Below, in pieces: positions 8,700-16,820 of a DNA stretch of 64,000 nt. The first letter of the stretch is position 1, and each line of letters begins with the position of its first letter. The stretch spans positions 434,001 to 498,000 of the forward strand of contig NZ_QLMJ01000002.1 of the NCBI RefSeq assembly GCF_003259845.1, written 5' to 3'. The DNA comes from Actinoplanes lutulentus (GTDB lineage Bacteria > Actinomycetota > Actinomycetes > Mycobacteriales > Micromonosporaceae). The position numbers were made by a program, and so were the translations under genes. The notes beneath the pieces were generated by a model, which saw only the letters and a list, made by a program, of their open reading frames with translations, was not told the origin of the DNA and did not search any database.

Positions 8700-8972
8700 A
8701 TGACTGTGCTTTCGCTGGACGCCGAGGTGTACGGGCTCACCCGGCCCACCGTCGAGGACGCGCGGGACGCCGTGCTCCGGGTGCACCGTTCGAACGGGCC
8801 GGTGATCTGGGAACAGCTGGTCCGGGCCGCCGGTTCCGGCTCCTCGCTCGATCGTCTCCTGCCGGTGATGGCGGCCGCCGACCCGACGACCCGGCTCTGT
8901 GCGCTCGCCCTCCAGATCCGGCTCACCGCGTACACCGAGCTCGCCGCCGCACAGACGACAGTCAGGAGCTGA
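8700..8972 (+). CDS. Small hypothetical protein upstream of a GAF protein
   Basis: A 90-aa helical protein of no recognised family. It has no signal peptide or membrane segment. The region ARDAVLRVHRSNGPVIWEQL and the C-terminal helix TRLCALALQIRLTAYTEL look like a compact helical bundle. It ends one base before the GTG of the following GAF gene, so the two are almost certainly co-translated. Position between a chemoreceptor and a GAF sensor suggests a signalling role, which is inference only. Confidence 0.62.
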   Translation: MTVLSLDAEVYGLTRPTVEDARDAVLRVHRSNGPVIWEQLVRAAGSGSSLDRLLPVMAAADPTTRLCALALQIRLTAYTELAAAQTTVRS

Positions 8973-8973
8973 C

Positions 8974-9486
8974 GTGCACACCGAACTGTTCGACCGGCTC
9001 GGCACCCCGGAGCGGATGCGGGAGATCGCCGGGTACGACCTGCTCGACCCGGATCTGCGTACCAGCCTAGACGAGGTGGCCAAGCGCAGCGCGACGCTGC
9101 TCGAAGCGCCGGTGTCGCTGGTCTCGATCGTGCTGGACACGTCCCAGATGATCATCGGAGGACACGGTGTCTCGGGCTGGGTGCAGCAGGCGCAGGGCAC
9201 GCCGGCGGAGTGGGCGATGTGTACGCACACCGTGCTCGCCGGCGAGCCCTACTGCGTGATCGACGGCCGGGACGACCCGCGGCACGCCGGGAACCCGTTC
9301 CTGGAGATGACCGGGCTGCGCAGCTATCTCGGCGTACCGCTGCTGGGTGAGGGCGGGCAGGTGATCGGGGCGCACTGCGTGATCGACAGCCGCCGGCGGA
9401 TCTTCACGGATGTGGACCTGGCGCTGCTGACCGACGGCGCCGAGAAGGTGATGCGGCTGCTCGGTTCTTACCGGGCGGCGGCCTGA
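8974..9486 (+). CDS. GAF-domain protein
   Basis: Cytoplasmic sensor-type protein of 170 aa made almost entirely of one GAF domain: a helix (LRTSLDEVAKRSATLL), strands APVSLVSIVLD, the central EWAMCTHTVLAGEPYCVIDG stretch typical of stand-alone actinobacterial GAF proteins, then SYLGVPLLGEGGQVIGAHCV. Two cysteines flank the ligand pocket. No output domain is attached. GTG start with CAGGAG six bases upstream. Its 3' end overlaps the convergent DinB-like gene by 19 bp. The ligand is unknown. Confidence 0.8.
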   Translation: MHTELFDRLGTPERMREIAGYDLLDPDLRTSLDEVAKRSATLLEAPVSLVSIVLDTSQMIIGGHGVSGWVQQAQGTPAEWAMCTHTVLAGEPYCVIDGRDDPRHAGNPFLEMTGLRSYLGVPLLGEGGQVIGAHCVIDSRRRIFTDVDLALLTDGAEKVMRLLGSYRAAA

Positions 9487-10130
9487 CGGGGATTGGCGTC
9501 CCAGCGCCACTGGGACAGCAGCGGGTGGCCGGGCAGCTCGCCGCGGCCGGTCGCCCAGAGCAGCGTCGGCCAGCGCTCGGTGTCCAGCGGCGCGTCCGGG
9601 AAGAGCCGCCACAGCACCCGGTCGCAGAGATCGGCCGGCGGGTTCCATGCGAGCCCGAGGGCGGCCGCCACGTCGTGCACATGGACGAGCGTCTCGACCA
9701 GGCCCATCGCGGCGAAACCCTCGGCGTCGGCCATGCCCATCGGGTGGTAGGCGCGCCGGTCCGCCGGCGTGACCTGTGCCGTCGCGGCGAGCAGCCCGCC
9801 GCAGGAGTCAAGCACCTGCAGGAGGCCGGTCACGCCGCCGTCCGGGTCGGCGTAGACGGTGAGCGCCGGGCCGCCGTCGCGGTGTTTCCAGCCCCAGGAG
9901 ACGTACGAGGTCATCGGCGGGGTGGCCGTGGCGAGCTGGCCGGCGTACGAGAAGAGGTCGTCGGCGATGTGCTCGACCGTCTCCCAGCAGGTCCAGGTGA
10001 GGCCGCTGGCCGGGATCTGCCAGTCGTGGTCATCGTCTGCTGCCGCGGTGAGGGTGTCCACGGCGAGGGCGACGGCTGTGCGTACATCTGCCGGTGTGAC
10101 CGGTCCTGGGTGATCCATGCGGGCGACCAT
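9468..10130 (-). CDS. DinB/maleylpyruvate-isomerase N-domain protein
   Basis: A 220-aa cytoplasmic protein resembling the DinB-like/mycothiol-dependent maleylpyruvate isomerase superfamily of actinobacteria. The pattern GLTWTCWETVEHIADDLF corresponds to the first conserved helix carrying a metal-ligand His, and LVETLVHVHDVAAALG corresponds to the second His-containing helix. Family knowledge suggests a thiol-dependent transferase with bound metal; the substrate is unknown. Start is ATG 10130 or, 12 bases later, ATG 10118; neither has a strong ribosome site. It is convergent with the GAF gene and divergent from the next gene. Confidence 0.68.
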   Translation of the reverse strand: MVARMDHPGPVTPADVRTAVALAVDTLTAAADDDHDWQIPASGLTWTCWETVEHIADDLFSYAGQLATATPPMTSYVSWGWKHRDGGPALTVYADPDGGVTGLLQVLDSCGGLLAATAQVTPADRRAYHPMGMADAEGFAAMGLVETLVHVHDVAAALGLAWNPPADLCDRVLWRLFPDAPLDTERWPTLLWATGRGELPGHPLLSQWRWDANPRQAAAR

Positions 10131-10190
10131 AACGGACCGTCCGGTTTGCCGCCGCCGAAAATTGTCATAGGCAGGCGGCATCATCGCGGC

Positions 10191-10637
10191 ATGGGAGAAC
10201 CAGCCGTACCGATCCGTCGCCGCATCGAGCTCACCGTCGCCGAGGCGCGCCTGCGGTTCCAGCAACTCGTTCGCGTCACCGGGGTCACCGGCCAGGTGAC
10301 GGTGGTGGTCGACGGTGGACGGCCGATCGCCGCCATCGTGCCGGTCAGCGATCTGGTGGGCGACAAGCCGCCGGCCGGGGCGCCACCCGCCCCGCCGCCC
10401 GTCCCGCGACAGGTCGCGCCGATCCACGCGGCGCCCTCGCGGGTGGAGGAGGGCTGGCTGCAACGGATCGAGCGGGTCCGCGAGGACGTCCGCCGTCAGC
10501 ACGCCGGCCGGATCAGCGAGCTCACCCGGGCTCTCGACGAGGCGTGGGCGGCGCTCGACGCGGTCCGCCCGGCGGGTGCCGATCGGGTGGTGGACACGCT
10601 GCGTGCCGCCCATGGTGACCTGCGCCGCCCGCGATGA
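10191..10637 (+). CDS. Phd/YefM-like domain protein without adjacent toxin
   Basis: A 148-aa protein whose first 55 residues (ELTVAEARLRFQQLV, then GQVTVVVDGGRPIAAIVPVS) match the fold pattern of Phd/YefM antitoxins: a helix, a short strand with GG-R-P, and a hydrophobic strand. A proline-rich linker and a charged helical C-terminus follow (about residues 65-148). In true antitoxins the C-terminus wraps a toxin, but no Doc, RelE or PIN protein lies nearby. It may act as a stand-alone DNA-binding protein. Family call is moderate. Confidence 0.6.
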   Translation: MGEPAVPIRRRIELTVAEARLRFQQLVRVTGVTGQVTVVVDGGRPIAAIVPVSDLVGDKPPAGAPPAPPPVPRQVAPIHAAPSRVEEGWLQRIERVREDVRRQHAGRISELTRALDEAWAALDAVRPAGADRVVDTLRAAHGDLRRPR

Positions 10638-10668
10638 TCAATTGATACTTGGCCGATGGGTGCGGGGG

Positions 10669-10680
10669 TAAGATCGGACG
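10669..10680 (+). promoter_or_regulatory. Probable -10 element for a leaderless sugar-kinase transcript
   Basis: TAAGAT at 10669-10674 lies exactly six bases before the ATG at 10681, the spacing of leaderless actinobacterial promoters. No ribosome-binding site is present. The -35 region is poor (ACTTGG at 10647 with a 16-bp spacer is the best candidate), so confidence is limited. Confidence 0.45.
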
Positions 10681-11745
10681 ATGCCTGGACAGCTCGACCT
10701 GTTCGTGCCGGGGGTGGTGTACCTCGACGTCATCTTCACCGGCCTCCGTGAGCTGCCCGGGCCCGGCACCGAGGTGTGGGCGCCGGGGATGGGCTCGTGC
10801 CCCGGCGGGGTGGCCAACCTGGCCGTCGCCGCGAGCCGGCTCGGCCTGCACACGGGGCTCGGCACGGCGCTGAGCACCGACGCGTACGGCGAGTTCTGCC
10901 ACCAGGTGCTCAGCCGCCAGGAGGGCATCGACCTCTCCGCGTCGAAACGCGTGAGCGACTGGCACTCGCCGGTCACCGTCTCGGTCGCCTACGACCGGGA
11001 CCGCAGCATGATCACCCACGGTCATCCGCTGCCGACCGAGCCCGACGGGCTGGTCAACGGCCTTCCGGCGGCCCGCAGCGCGGCCGTCAGCCTGGCCGGC
11101 TCCGGCATGGGCTGGGTGCACCGGGCCAAGGCCGAGGGCATGCTCGTCTTCGCCGACGTCGGGTGGGACGAGACCGAGGAGTGGTCGCCGGACGTCCTCG
11201 CCACGCTGACCGACTGCCACGCCTTCCTGCCGAACTCGGTGGAGGCGATGCGGTACACGCGGACCGACGAGCCCCGGCAGGCGCTCGACAAACTCTCCGG
11301 CCTCGCCCCGGTCGTGGTCGTGACCTGCGGCGGTGACGGCGCGATCGCGACCGACGCGACCACCGGCGAGGTGGCCTCCGTCCCGGCCGTGCCGGTGGAG
11401 GCGCTCGACCCGACCGGCGCCGGCGACGTGTTCACCGCCGGGTTCATCACCGGCACGCTCGGCGGCTGGCCGCTCGCCGACCGGCTGGCCTTCGCCAACC
11501 TGGTGGCGGCGCTGTCCGTGCAGCACTTCGGCGGGTCGCTCTCCGCGCCCGGCTGGGGCGACATCGCCGACTGGTGGGCGGGTGTGCGCGCTGCCGGTTC
11601 TCGTGGCCACGACGACTCCGCCGAGGCCGAGCTGGCCCGCCGGTTCGGGTTCCTCGACGACGTGATCCCGCCCGGCCGGCGTGACGCCGTGCACCGGGCC
11701 ACCGCGACCATCGCCCGGCTCTCCGACGCCCGGGCCGAGCACTGA
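10681..11745 (+). CDS. PfkB-family carbohydrate kinase
   Basis: ATP-dependent sugar or nucleoside kinase of the ribokinase fold, 354 aa. N-terminal substrate signature PGMGSCPGGVANLAVAAS-like segment (residues about 38-55) and the C-terminal PfkB motif DPTGAGDVFTAGFI with the catalytic Asp are intact. It is followed by only seven bases before a GH4 glycosidase gene, so both probably act on the same sugar. The sugar is unknown. The transcript may be leaderless. Confidence 0.88.
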   Translation: MPGQLDLFVPGVVYLDVIFTGLRELPGPGTEVWAPGMGSCPGGVANLAVAASRLGLHTGLGTALSTDAYGEFCHQVLSRQEGIDLSASKRVSDWHSPVTVSVAYDRDRSMITHGHPLPTEPDGLVNGLPAARSAAVSLAGSGMGWVHRAKAEGMLVFADVGWDETEEWSPDVLATLTDCHAFLPNSVEAMRYTRTDEPRQALDKLSGLAPVVVVTCGGDGAIATDATTGEVASVPAVPVEALDPTGAGDVFTAGFITGTLGGWPLADRLAFANLVAALSVQHFGGSLSAPGWGDIADWWAGVRAAGSRGHDDSAEAELARRFGFLDDVIPPGRRDAVHRATATIARLSDARAEH

Positions 11746-11752
11746 GGTCTCC

Positions 11753-13081
11753 ATGCGACTGACGATTCTGGGTGGCGGCGGTTTCCGGGTGCCGCTGGTC
11801 TACCGCGCGCTTCTCGCTGATCACCGGCACACCGGGATCACCGAGGTGGCGCTGCACGACGTCGACGCGGCACGCCTCGACGGGATCGGCCGGGTGCTCG
11901 CCGCCCTGGCCCGGGACGTGCCCGACGCGCCCGCCGTGGTCACCACCACCGACCTGGACACCGCGGTGACCGGGGCGTCCTTCGTCTTCTGCGCGATCCG
12001 GGTGGGCGGCCTGTCCGGCCGGGTCCTCGATGAGCGGGTCGCCCTCGACGCCGGCGTGCTCGGCCAGGAGACGGTGGGTGCCGGCGGCATTTCGTACGGC
12101 CTGCGGACGGTCCCGGTGGCGCACCACGTCGCCTCACGGATCGCCCGGCTGGCCCCGGAGGCCTGGACGATCAACTTCACCAACCCGGCCGGCCTGGTCA
12201 CCGAGGCGATGACGGCCGAGCTCGGCGACCGGGTGATCGGGATCTGCGATTCACCGTCCGGGATGGTCGACCGGGTGCTGCGGGCGATCGGCGCCGATCC
12301 GGCGACGACCCGGGTGGATTACGCGGGGCTCAACCACCTCGGCTGGCTCTACGGCGTCGGGGTCGATCTGCTTCCCGGTCTGCTGGCCGATACGACGAAG
12401 CTGCAGTCACTGGAGGAGGGCCGCCTCTTCGGCGTCGACCACCTGCGTGAGCTGGGCGCGATTCCGAACGAATACCTGCACTACTACTACGACGCGGCCG
12501 GCACGCTCGCCGCGGTCCGGGACGCGCCGCAGACCCGCGGGGAGTTCCTGCTCGACCAGCAGCACCGCTGTTACGCGTCGCTGGCCGCCACCGATGACCC
12601 GCTCGACGCCTGGCTCGGCGCGTGGCGGGAGCGGGAGGCGACGTACATGGCGGAGAACCGGGAACTCGCCGGTGCCGGTGAGCGCGAGCACGACGAGTCA
12701 CGGCCGGCCGGTTACGAGGGGGTCGCGCTGTCGGTGATGCGGGCCCTCGCCCGGGACGAACCGGCCCGGCTCATTCTGAACGTGCGCAATCGCGGCACCC
12801 TCGACGTCCTCGACGACGCGGCCGTCATCGAGGTTCCGTGCACGATCGACGCGGGTGGCGCGGTGGCGGAGAAGGTCTCACCGCTGCCGGATCACGCGGT
12901 GGGCCTGGTCCAGGCGGTCAAGACCGCCGAGCGCGGGGTACTGGAAGCGGTCACCACCGGCTCCCGGGCCGCCGCGATCCGGGCGATGGCCGCTCACCCG
13001 CTGGTCGGATCCGCCGAGATCGCCGGCCGGCTGGTCGACGGTTATCGGGCGTCGTTCCGGCAGCTCGACTACCTGCGCTGA
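11753..13081 (+). CDS. Glycoside hydrolase family 4 (6-phospho-beta-glucosidase type)
   Basis: NAD- and metal-dependent GH4 glycosidase, 442 aa. The N-terminal dinucleotide fold ILGGGGFRVPLVYRALL, NFTNPAGLVTEA, the metal-ligand GICDSP and YAGLNHLGW segments are all present. GH4 enzymes cleave glycosides by an oxidation-elimination mechanism; many prefer 6-phosphorylated disaccharides. GAGG of the kinase stop region serves as ribosome site. Co-operonic with a PfkB kinase and with no PTS genes in view, so whether the substrate is phosphorylated is unresolved. Confidence 0.87.
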   Translation: MRLTILGGGGFRVPLVYRALLADHRHTGITEVALHDVDAARLDGIGRVLAALARDVPDAPAVVTTTDLDTAVTGASFVFCAIRVGGLSGRVLDERVALDAGVLGQETVGAGGISYGLRTVPVAHHVASRIARLAPEAWTINFTNPAGLVTEAMTAELGDRVIGICDSPSGMVDRVLRAIGADPATTRVDYAGLNHLGWLYGVGVDLLPGLLADTTKLQSLEEGRLFGVDHLRELGAIPNEYLHYYYDAAGTLAAVRDAPQTRGEFLLDQQHRCYASLAATDDPLDAWLGAWREREATYMAENRELAGAGEREHDESRPAGYEGVALSVMRALARDEPARLILNVRNRGTLDVLDDAAVIEVPCTIDAGGAVAEKVSPLPDHAVGLVQAVKTAERGVLEAVTTGSRAAAIRAMAAHPLVGSAEIAGRLVDGYRASFRQLDYLR

Positions 13082-13134
13082 CGCCGCCGGCTTTCGCAAG
13101 CCGGCGGCGTCGGTGACCGGCTTTTTCAAGCCGG
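13082..13134. terminator. Bidirectional terminator, two consecutive hairpins
   Basis: A perfect 12-bp stem CGCCGCCGGCTT / AAGCCGGCGGCG (13082-13109) closes on TCGC. A second stem CCGGCTT / AAGCCGG (13117-13134) with loop TTTC follows. It sits between the convergent GH4 and desaturase genes and can end transcription from both sides. Confidence 0.8.
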
Positions 13135-13146
13135 CGGCGACAGTGA

Positions 13147-14322
13147 TCAGACGACGGCCGGCTCGCGGCGCGGCGGGACCGAGTGGTCGATGTCGTTGGC
13201 CGGCTTGCGGTTCGGCAGGGCCAGGCGGATGACCTTGGCCCAAGCCGACGCGACCTGCATGGGCAGCGGGCCGGTGACGTAGTTCAGCTCGTACTTCTCG
13301 AAGAGCGCCCGCACCTTCGGCGCGATCTCCGCGTACCGGCTGGCCGGCAGGTCGGGGAAGAGGTGGTGCTCGATCTGGTGCGACAGGTTGCCGGTCATGA
13401 TGTGCATCAGCTTGCTGCCGGAGATGTTGGCCGAGCCGAGCATCTGACGCAGGTACCACTCGCCGCGGGTCTCGCCGGTGATCGAGGTGCGCTCGAAGGT
13501 CTCGACGCCGTTCGGGAAGTGGCCGCACATGATGACCGAGTGGGTCCACAGGTTGCGGGCGATGTTCGCCACCACGTTCGCGCTCAGCGTGCCCAGCAGC
13601 GCGCCGAACGGGTTGCCGAAGGCCAGGCCGATCGGCACCGAGAGCAGCGGGTGGACCAGGTAGTCCTTCGCCGCCTGCTTGCGGATCTTGCGGCCGACCT
13701 GGGCGAGGCGTGCCCGGAACGCCGGGTTGTTGCGCCGCTTCTTGGTCGCCAGGTTGCGGCCGAGCTCCAGGTCGTACGCGGCGATGCCGTACTCGAAGAA
13801 GATGGCGTTGACGAAGTTGTAGAGCGGCTGGCCGAGGTGCGCCGGCGTCCACCGCTGCTGCTCGTCGACGCGCATGATGCCGTAACCGAGGTCGTTGTCG
13901 CGGCCGATCACGTTCGTGTACTTGTGGTGCAGCTCGTTGTGCGAGTGCTTCCACTGCTCGGCCGGCGACGCCGAGTCCCACTCCCAGGTGGTCGAGTGGA
14001 TCTTCGAGTCACGCATGAAGTCGTACTGGCCATGCAGGATGTTGTGGCCGATCTCCATGTTCTCCAGGATCTTGGAGATGGTCAGGCCCAGGGTGCCGAC
14101 GATCCAGGCCGGCGGGAACAGCGAGAAGAGCAGCACCGCGCGGCTGCCGACCTCGATCTGCCGCTGGACCTTGATGACGCGCCGGATGTAGGCGGCGTCC
14201 TTCTCGCCGCGCTTGGCGATGAACTCGTCGCGGATGGCGTCGAGCTCGACGCCGATCGCCTCGATGTCCTCAGGGGTGAGGTGGGCGATCGGGTTGACGT
14301 CCTTGCGCTGCAAAGTGGTCAC
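13147..14322 (-). CDS. Membrane fatty-acid (acyl-CoA) desaturase
   Basis: Di-iron acyl desaturase of 391 aa. The three histidine boxes are intact: GHNILHGQ, HSHNELHHKYTN and HQIEHHLFP. Hydrophobic helices lie near FSLFPPAWIVGTLGL and in the centre. It is closest to the linoleoyl-CoA/DesA3-type membrane desaturases. The GTG start at 14322 has AGAGGA upstream. It follows a gene for an electron-transfer reductase by 37 bp in the same direction, the arrangement seen for mycobacterial DesA3 and its oxidoreductase. Double-bond position cannot be read from sequence. Confidence 0.9.
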   Translation of the reverse strand: MTTLQRKDVNPIAHLTPEDIEAIGVELDAIRDEFIAKRGEKDAAYIRRVIKVQRQIEVGSRAVLLFSLFPPAWIVGTLGLTISKILENMEIGHNILHGQYDFMRDSKIHSTTWEWDSASPAEQWKHSHNELHHKYTNVIGRDNDLGYGIMRVDEQQRWTPAHLGQPLYNFVNAIFFEYGIAAYDLELGRNLATKKRRNNPAFRARLAQVGRKIRKQAAKDYLVHPLLSVPIGLAFGNPFGALLGTLSANVVANIARNLWTHSVIMCGHFPNGVETFERTSITGETRGEWYLRQMLGSANISGSKLMHIMTGNLSHQIEHHLFPDLPASRYAEIAPKVRALFEKYELNYVTGPLPMQVASAWAKVIRLALPNRKPANDIDHSVPPRREPAVV

Positions 14323-14359
14323 GGCGTTCCTCTGTTTCTCAGGGAGGCGGAGCTGAATG

Positions 14360-15469
14360 TCAGGCGTCCAGACGGCACGGCCCGGCGGCGGCCGAGATAC
14401 ACGTCTGGATGAGGATGGGTTCGTCGAGCTCGGTCGCGGTGGTCAACGATCCGTCGCGCATGTCGCGGACGATGCCCTCGCGCAGCGGCAGCACACACTT
14501 GAAGCAGATGCCCATCCGGCAGCCGGACTGCATCAGCTGGCCGGCGGACTCGCCGGCGTCGAGGATCGAGACACCGCCGGGAGCGTCGGCGACCGTCCCG
14601 GAACGTTCGAAGGCGACAGTGCCACCGTCGCCGGCCACCAGCACGGTCGGCCGGAAGCGCTCGACGTGCAGCAGCTCCTCGGCGCCCGCGTCCGTCCAGT
14701 GCTCGGTGAGCGCGTCGAGCATCTCGCCCGGGCCGCAGGCCCAGGTCTCCCGCTCGAACAGGTCGGGCACCAGGTCGGCCAGGTCAGCCGCCTTGATCCG
14801 GCCGTCGGCGCGGGTGTGCCGCTCGATCAGGCGGATCTTGCCCTGCTCGCTCAGCTCGCGCAGCTCACGCCCGAAGACAACATCCTCTTCGGTACGCGCG
14901 GAGTGGACCACCACCACGTCGGGAAGCTCGTGGATCGCGCTGCGCAGCATCCCCATGACCGGGGTGATGCCGCTGCCCGCGGTCAGGAAGAGGGCCTTGG
15001 CCGGCCGCTGTCCCGGCAGCAGGAAGTCGCCGGCCGGCAGGTCGAGCGCGAGAAGCATCCCGCGCCGGGCGTTCCGGAGAAGGTACGAGCTGACGACACC
15101 GTCCTGGACGGCGTTGACCGTCACCGTGAACTTGCCGTCGGCACGGCCGGCCGCGCTGCTCACCGAGTACGCACGCCAGAGCCGCACGCCGTCGACGTCC
15201 ACGCCGAGGCGGACGTATTGTCCGGGCTGGTGCGGCTGCCAGTTGCGACCTGGGCGCAGTTCGAGCGTGACGGAGTTCTCCGTCTCCGGGCGAACCGCCT
15301 CGATCCGGGCGCGCAGGACGTTGGGATTGCGGAGCGGCGCGATGACGTCGAGGTAATCAGCAGGCACCACCGGTGTGGTGATCAGCTCGACGACACGCCA
15401 CGCTCCGTTGCGCAATGTCTGTGTAACTGGCACGTGTACAAGACTGCTGGCTCGGCCGGGCGAAAGCAT
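14360..15469 (-). CDS. Flavin/2Fe-2S reductase partner of the desaturase
   Basis: Electron-transfer protein of 369 aa with an FNR-type FAD domain (QPGQYVRLGVDVDG, RAYSVSS), an NAD(P)H domain (FLTAGSGITPVMGML, TWACGPGEMLD) and a C-terminal plant-type 2Fe-2S ferredoxin domain (SGCRMGICFKC with a last Cys in LIQTCIS). It should feed electrons from NAD(P)H to the desaturase encoded downstream. The ATG at 15469 is chosen: the 30-codon longer version starting at 15559 would run into the divergent regulator gene. Confidence 0.88.
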   Translation of the reverse strand: MLSPGRASSLVHVPVTQTLRNGAWRVVELITTPVVPADYLDVIAPLRNPNVLRARIEAVRPETENSVTLELRPGRNWQPHQPGQYVRLGVDVDGVRLWRAYSVSSAAGRADGKFTVTVNAVQDGVVSSYLLRNARRGMLLALDLPAGDFLLPGQRPAKALFLTAGSGITPVMGMLRSAIHELPDVVVVHSARTEEDVVFGRELRELSEQGKIRLIERHTRADGRIKAADLADLVPDLFERETWACGPGEMLDALTEHWTDAGAEELLHVERFRPTVLVAGDGGTVAFERSGTVADAPGGVSILDAGESAGQLMQSGCRMGICFKCVLPLREGIVRDMRDGSLTTATELDEPILIQTCISAAAGPCRLDA

Positions 15470-15546
15470 GACCTGGGGAAGTGAATCCGAGGCCGCATAA
15501 TTGTTCGACGGGAACAAGGGTCGGACTGTAAACGAGAGGAGCTCGT

Positions 15547-16752
15547 GTGCGAGAGCCATTACGCGACGTGCGGTCCTACCGGCTTCCCGAGGAAGTCGTC
15601 GCTCCGCTGCTGCACGGGCTGCCCGAAGTGGCAGTGCAGACGATCGCGGCCATCACCATGGAGGTGCCGGCGTACGCCGAGGCGTTCGCCGGCGAACTCG
15701 GGCACAAGATCGAGCGGGCCGTGCAGGCGGCCCTCGGCACATTCTTCAAGCTCGTGTCGCGTCCCGGGGCCGATCCGGGAACTCCGCTGCAATCGGCGCT
15801 CGACGGGGCGTACGCATTGGGAAGGGGTGAGGCCCGATCGGGCCGCAGCCTGGACGCCCTGCTGGCGGCCTATCGGGTTGGCGCGCGGGTCTCCTGGCGT
15901 GAGCTGGCCGCGATCAGTGTCGGCACCGGGCAGCCGGCCTCGACCATCGCCGACTTCGCCGAGCTGGTCTTCGCCTACATCGACGAGCTCTCCGCGGCGA
16001 GCGTGGCCGGGCACGCCGACGAGCTGGCCGCGACCGGGCGGATCCGGCTGCGGCACCTCCAGGAGCTGGCACAGGCCCTGGTGGCCGGCGAGCCGGCGCA
16101 CGTCCTGCAGACGCGCGCCGAGCAGGCCGAGTGGACGCCGCCGCAGACGCTCACCGCGATCATGCTGCCGGAGCGCGCGGCGCGCTGGGTGATAGACCTT
16201 CTGGATCGGCGGACGCTTCAGCTCGCCGACGCGGTGCCGGAGGTGCCCGGGATGACGGTGCTGCTGGTCCCCGACCCGCAGGGCGCGTCCCGGCCGACGC
16301 TGTTCCGGCTGCTGACCGGGCACAGCGCGACCATCGGGCCGGCCCGCCCGTGGCTGGAGGCGCAGACCTCGGTGGCCCGGGTGATCCGGGTGCACGAGCT
16401 CTGCCGCAGCAGTGCCCCGGGCGTGCTCGACACCGAGGATCACCTGGCCAGCGTGGTGGTGACCGCTGACCAGGGTGCGCTCGCCGACCTGCGGGCCCGC
16501 GCGCTGGCGCCGCTGGCGGGGGAGAAGGGCGCGGCCGCGGCGAAACTGCTGGAGACGCTGCGCAGCTGGCTGCTGCACCACGGCCGGCGCGAGGACGTGG
16601 CGGCGGAGCTGTTCGTGCACCCGCAGACGGTGCGGTATCGCATGGCGCGGCTGCGGGAGCTCTACGGCGACCGGTTGAAGGAGCCGGAGTGGGTGCTGGC
16701 GCTGACGATCGCGCTGGCGGTGCCGGATCCGGGCGGGGTCGGCTCGGGATAG
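15547..16752 (+). CDS. PucR/CdaR-type helix-turn-helix regulator
   Basis: A 401-aa regulator with a C-terminal PucR HTH domain: LLETLRSWLLHHGRREDVAA, then ELFVHPQTVRYRMARLREL, the recognition helix of the family. The N-terminal half (about residues 20-160) is an all-helical sensor region common in actinobacterial PucR-like proteins. GTG start with GAGAGGAG at good spacing. It is divergent from the reductase-desaturase operon across 77 bp, so it most likely controls membrane-lipid desaturation; this is inferred from layout. The signal is unknown. Confidence 0.85.
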   Translation: MREPLRDVRSYRLPEEVVAPLLHGLPEVAVQTIAAITMEVPAYAEAFAGELGHKIERAVQAALGTFFKLVSRPGADPGTPLQSALDGAYALGRGEARSGRSLDALLAAYRVGARVSWRELAAISVGTGQPASTIADFAELVFAYIDELSAASVAGHADELAATGRIRLRHLQELAQALVAGEPAHVLQTRAEQAEWTPPQTLTAIMLPERAARWVIDLLDRRTLQLADAVPEVPGMTVLLVPDPQGASRPTLFRLLTGHSATIGPARPWLEAQTSVARVIRVHELCRSSAPGVLDTEDHLASVVVTADQGALADLRARALAPLAGEKGAAAAKLLETLRSWLLHHGRREDVAAELFVHPQTVRYRMARLRELYGDRLKEPEWVLALTIALAVPDPGGVGSG

Positions 16753-16781
16753 ACCAAAGTCGCGGACGGCCGACTTTGGTC
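16752..16781 (+). terminator. Hairpin terminator after the PucR-type gene
   Basis: Exact 11-bp arms GACCAAAGTCG (16752-16762) and CGACTTTGGTC (16771-16781) enclose CGGACGGC. The stem begins at the last base of the stop codon. No long T-run follows. Confidence 0.65.
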
Positions 16782-16820
16782 GTCTGGCCCGGCCTTTCCG
16801 CAGGGCTTAGCGTCTATCTC

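Noticed and set aside
10191..10637. Toxin-antitoxin operon
   Set aside because: Only the antitoxin-like half is present; the following gene is a sugar kinase and the preceding one is divergent.
14357..15484. Plus-strand 375-codon frame opposite the reductase
   Set aside because: The minus strand carries clear FAD, NAD and 2Fe-2S motifs; the plus-strand product is compositional noise.
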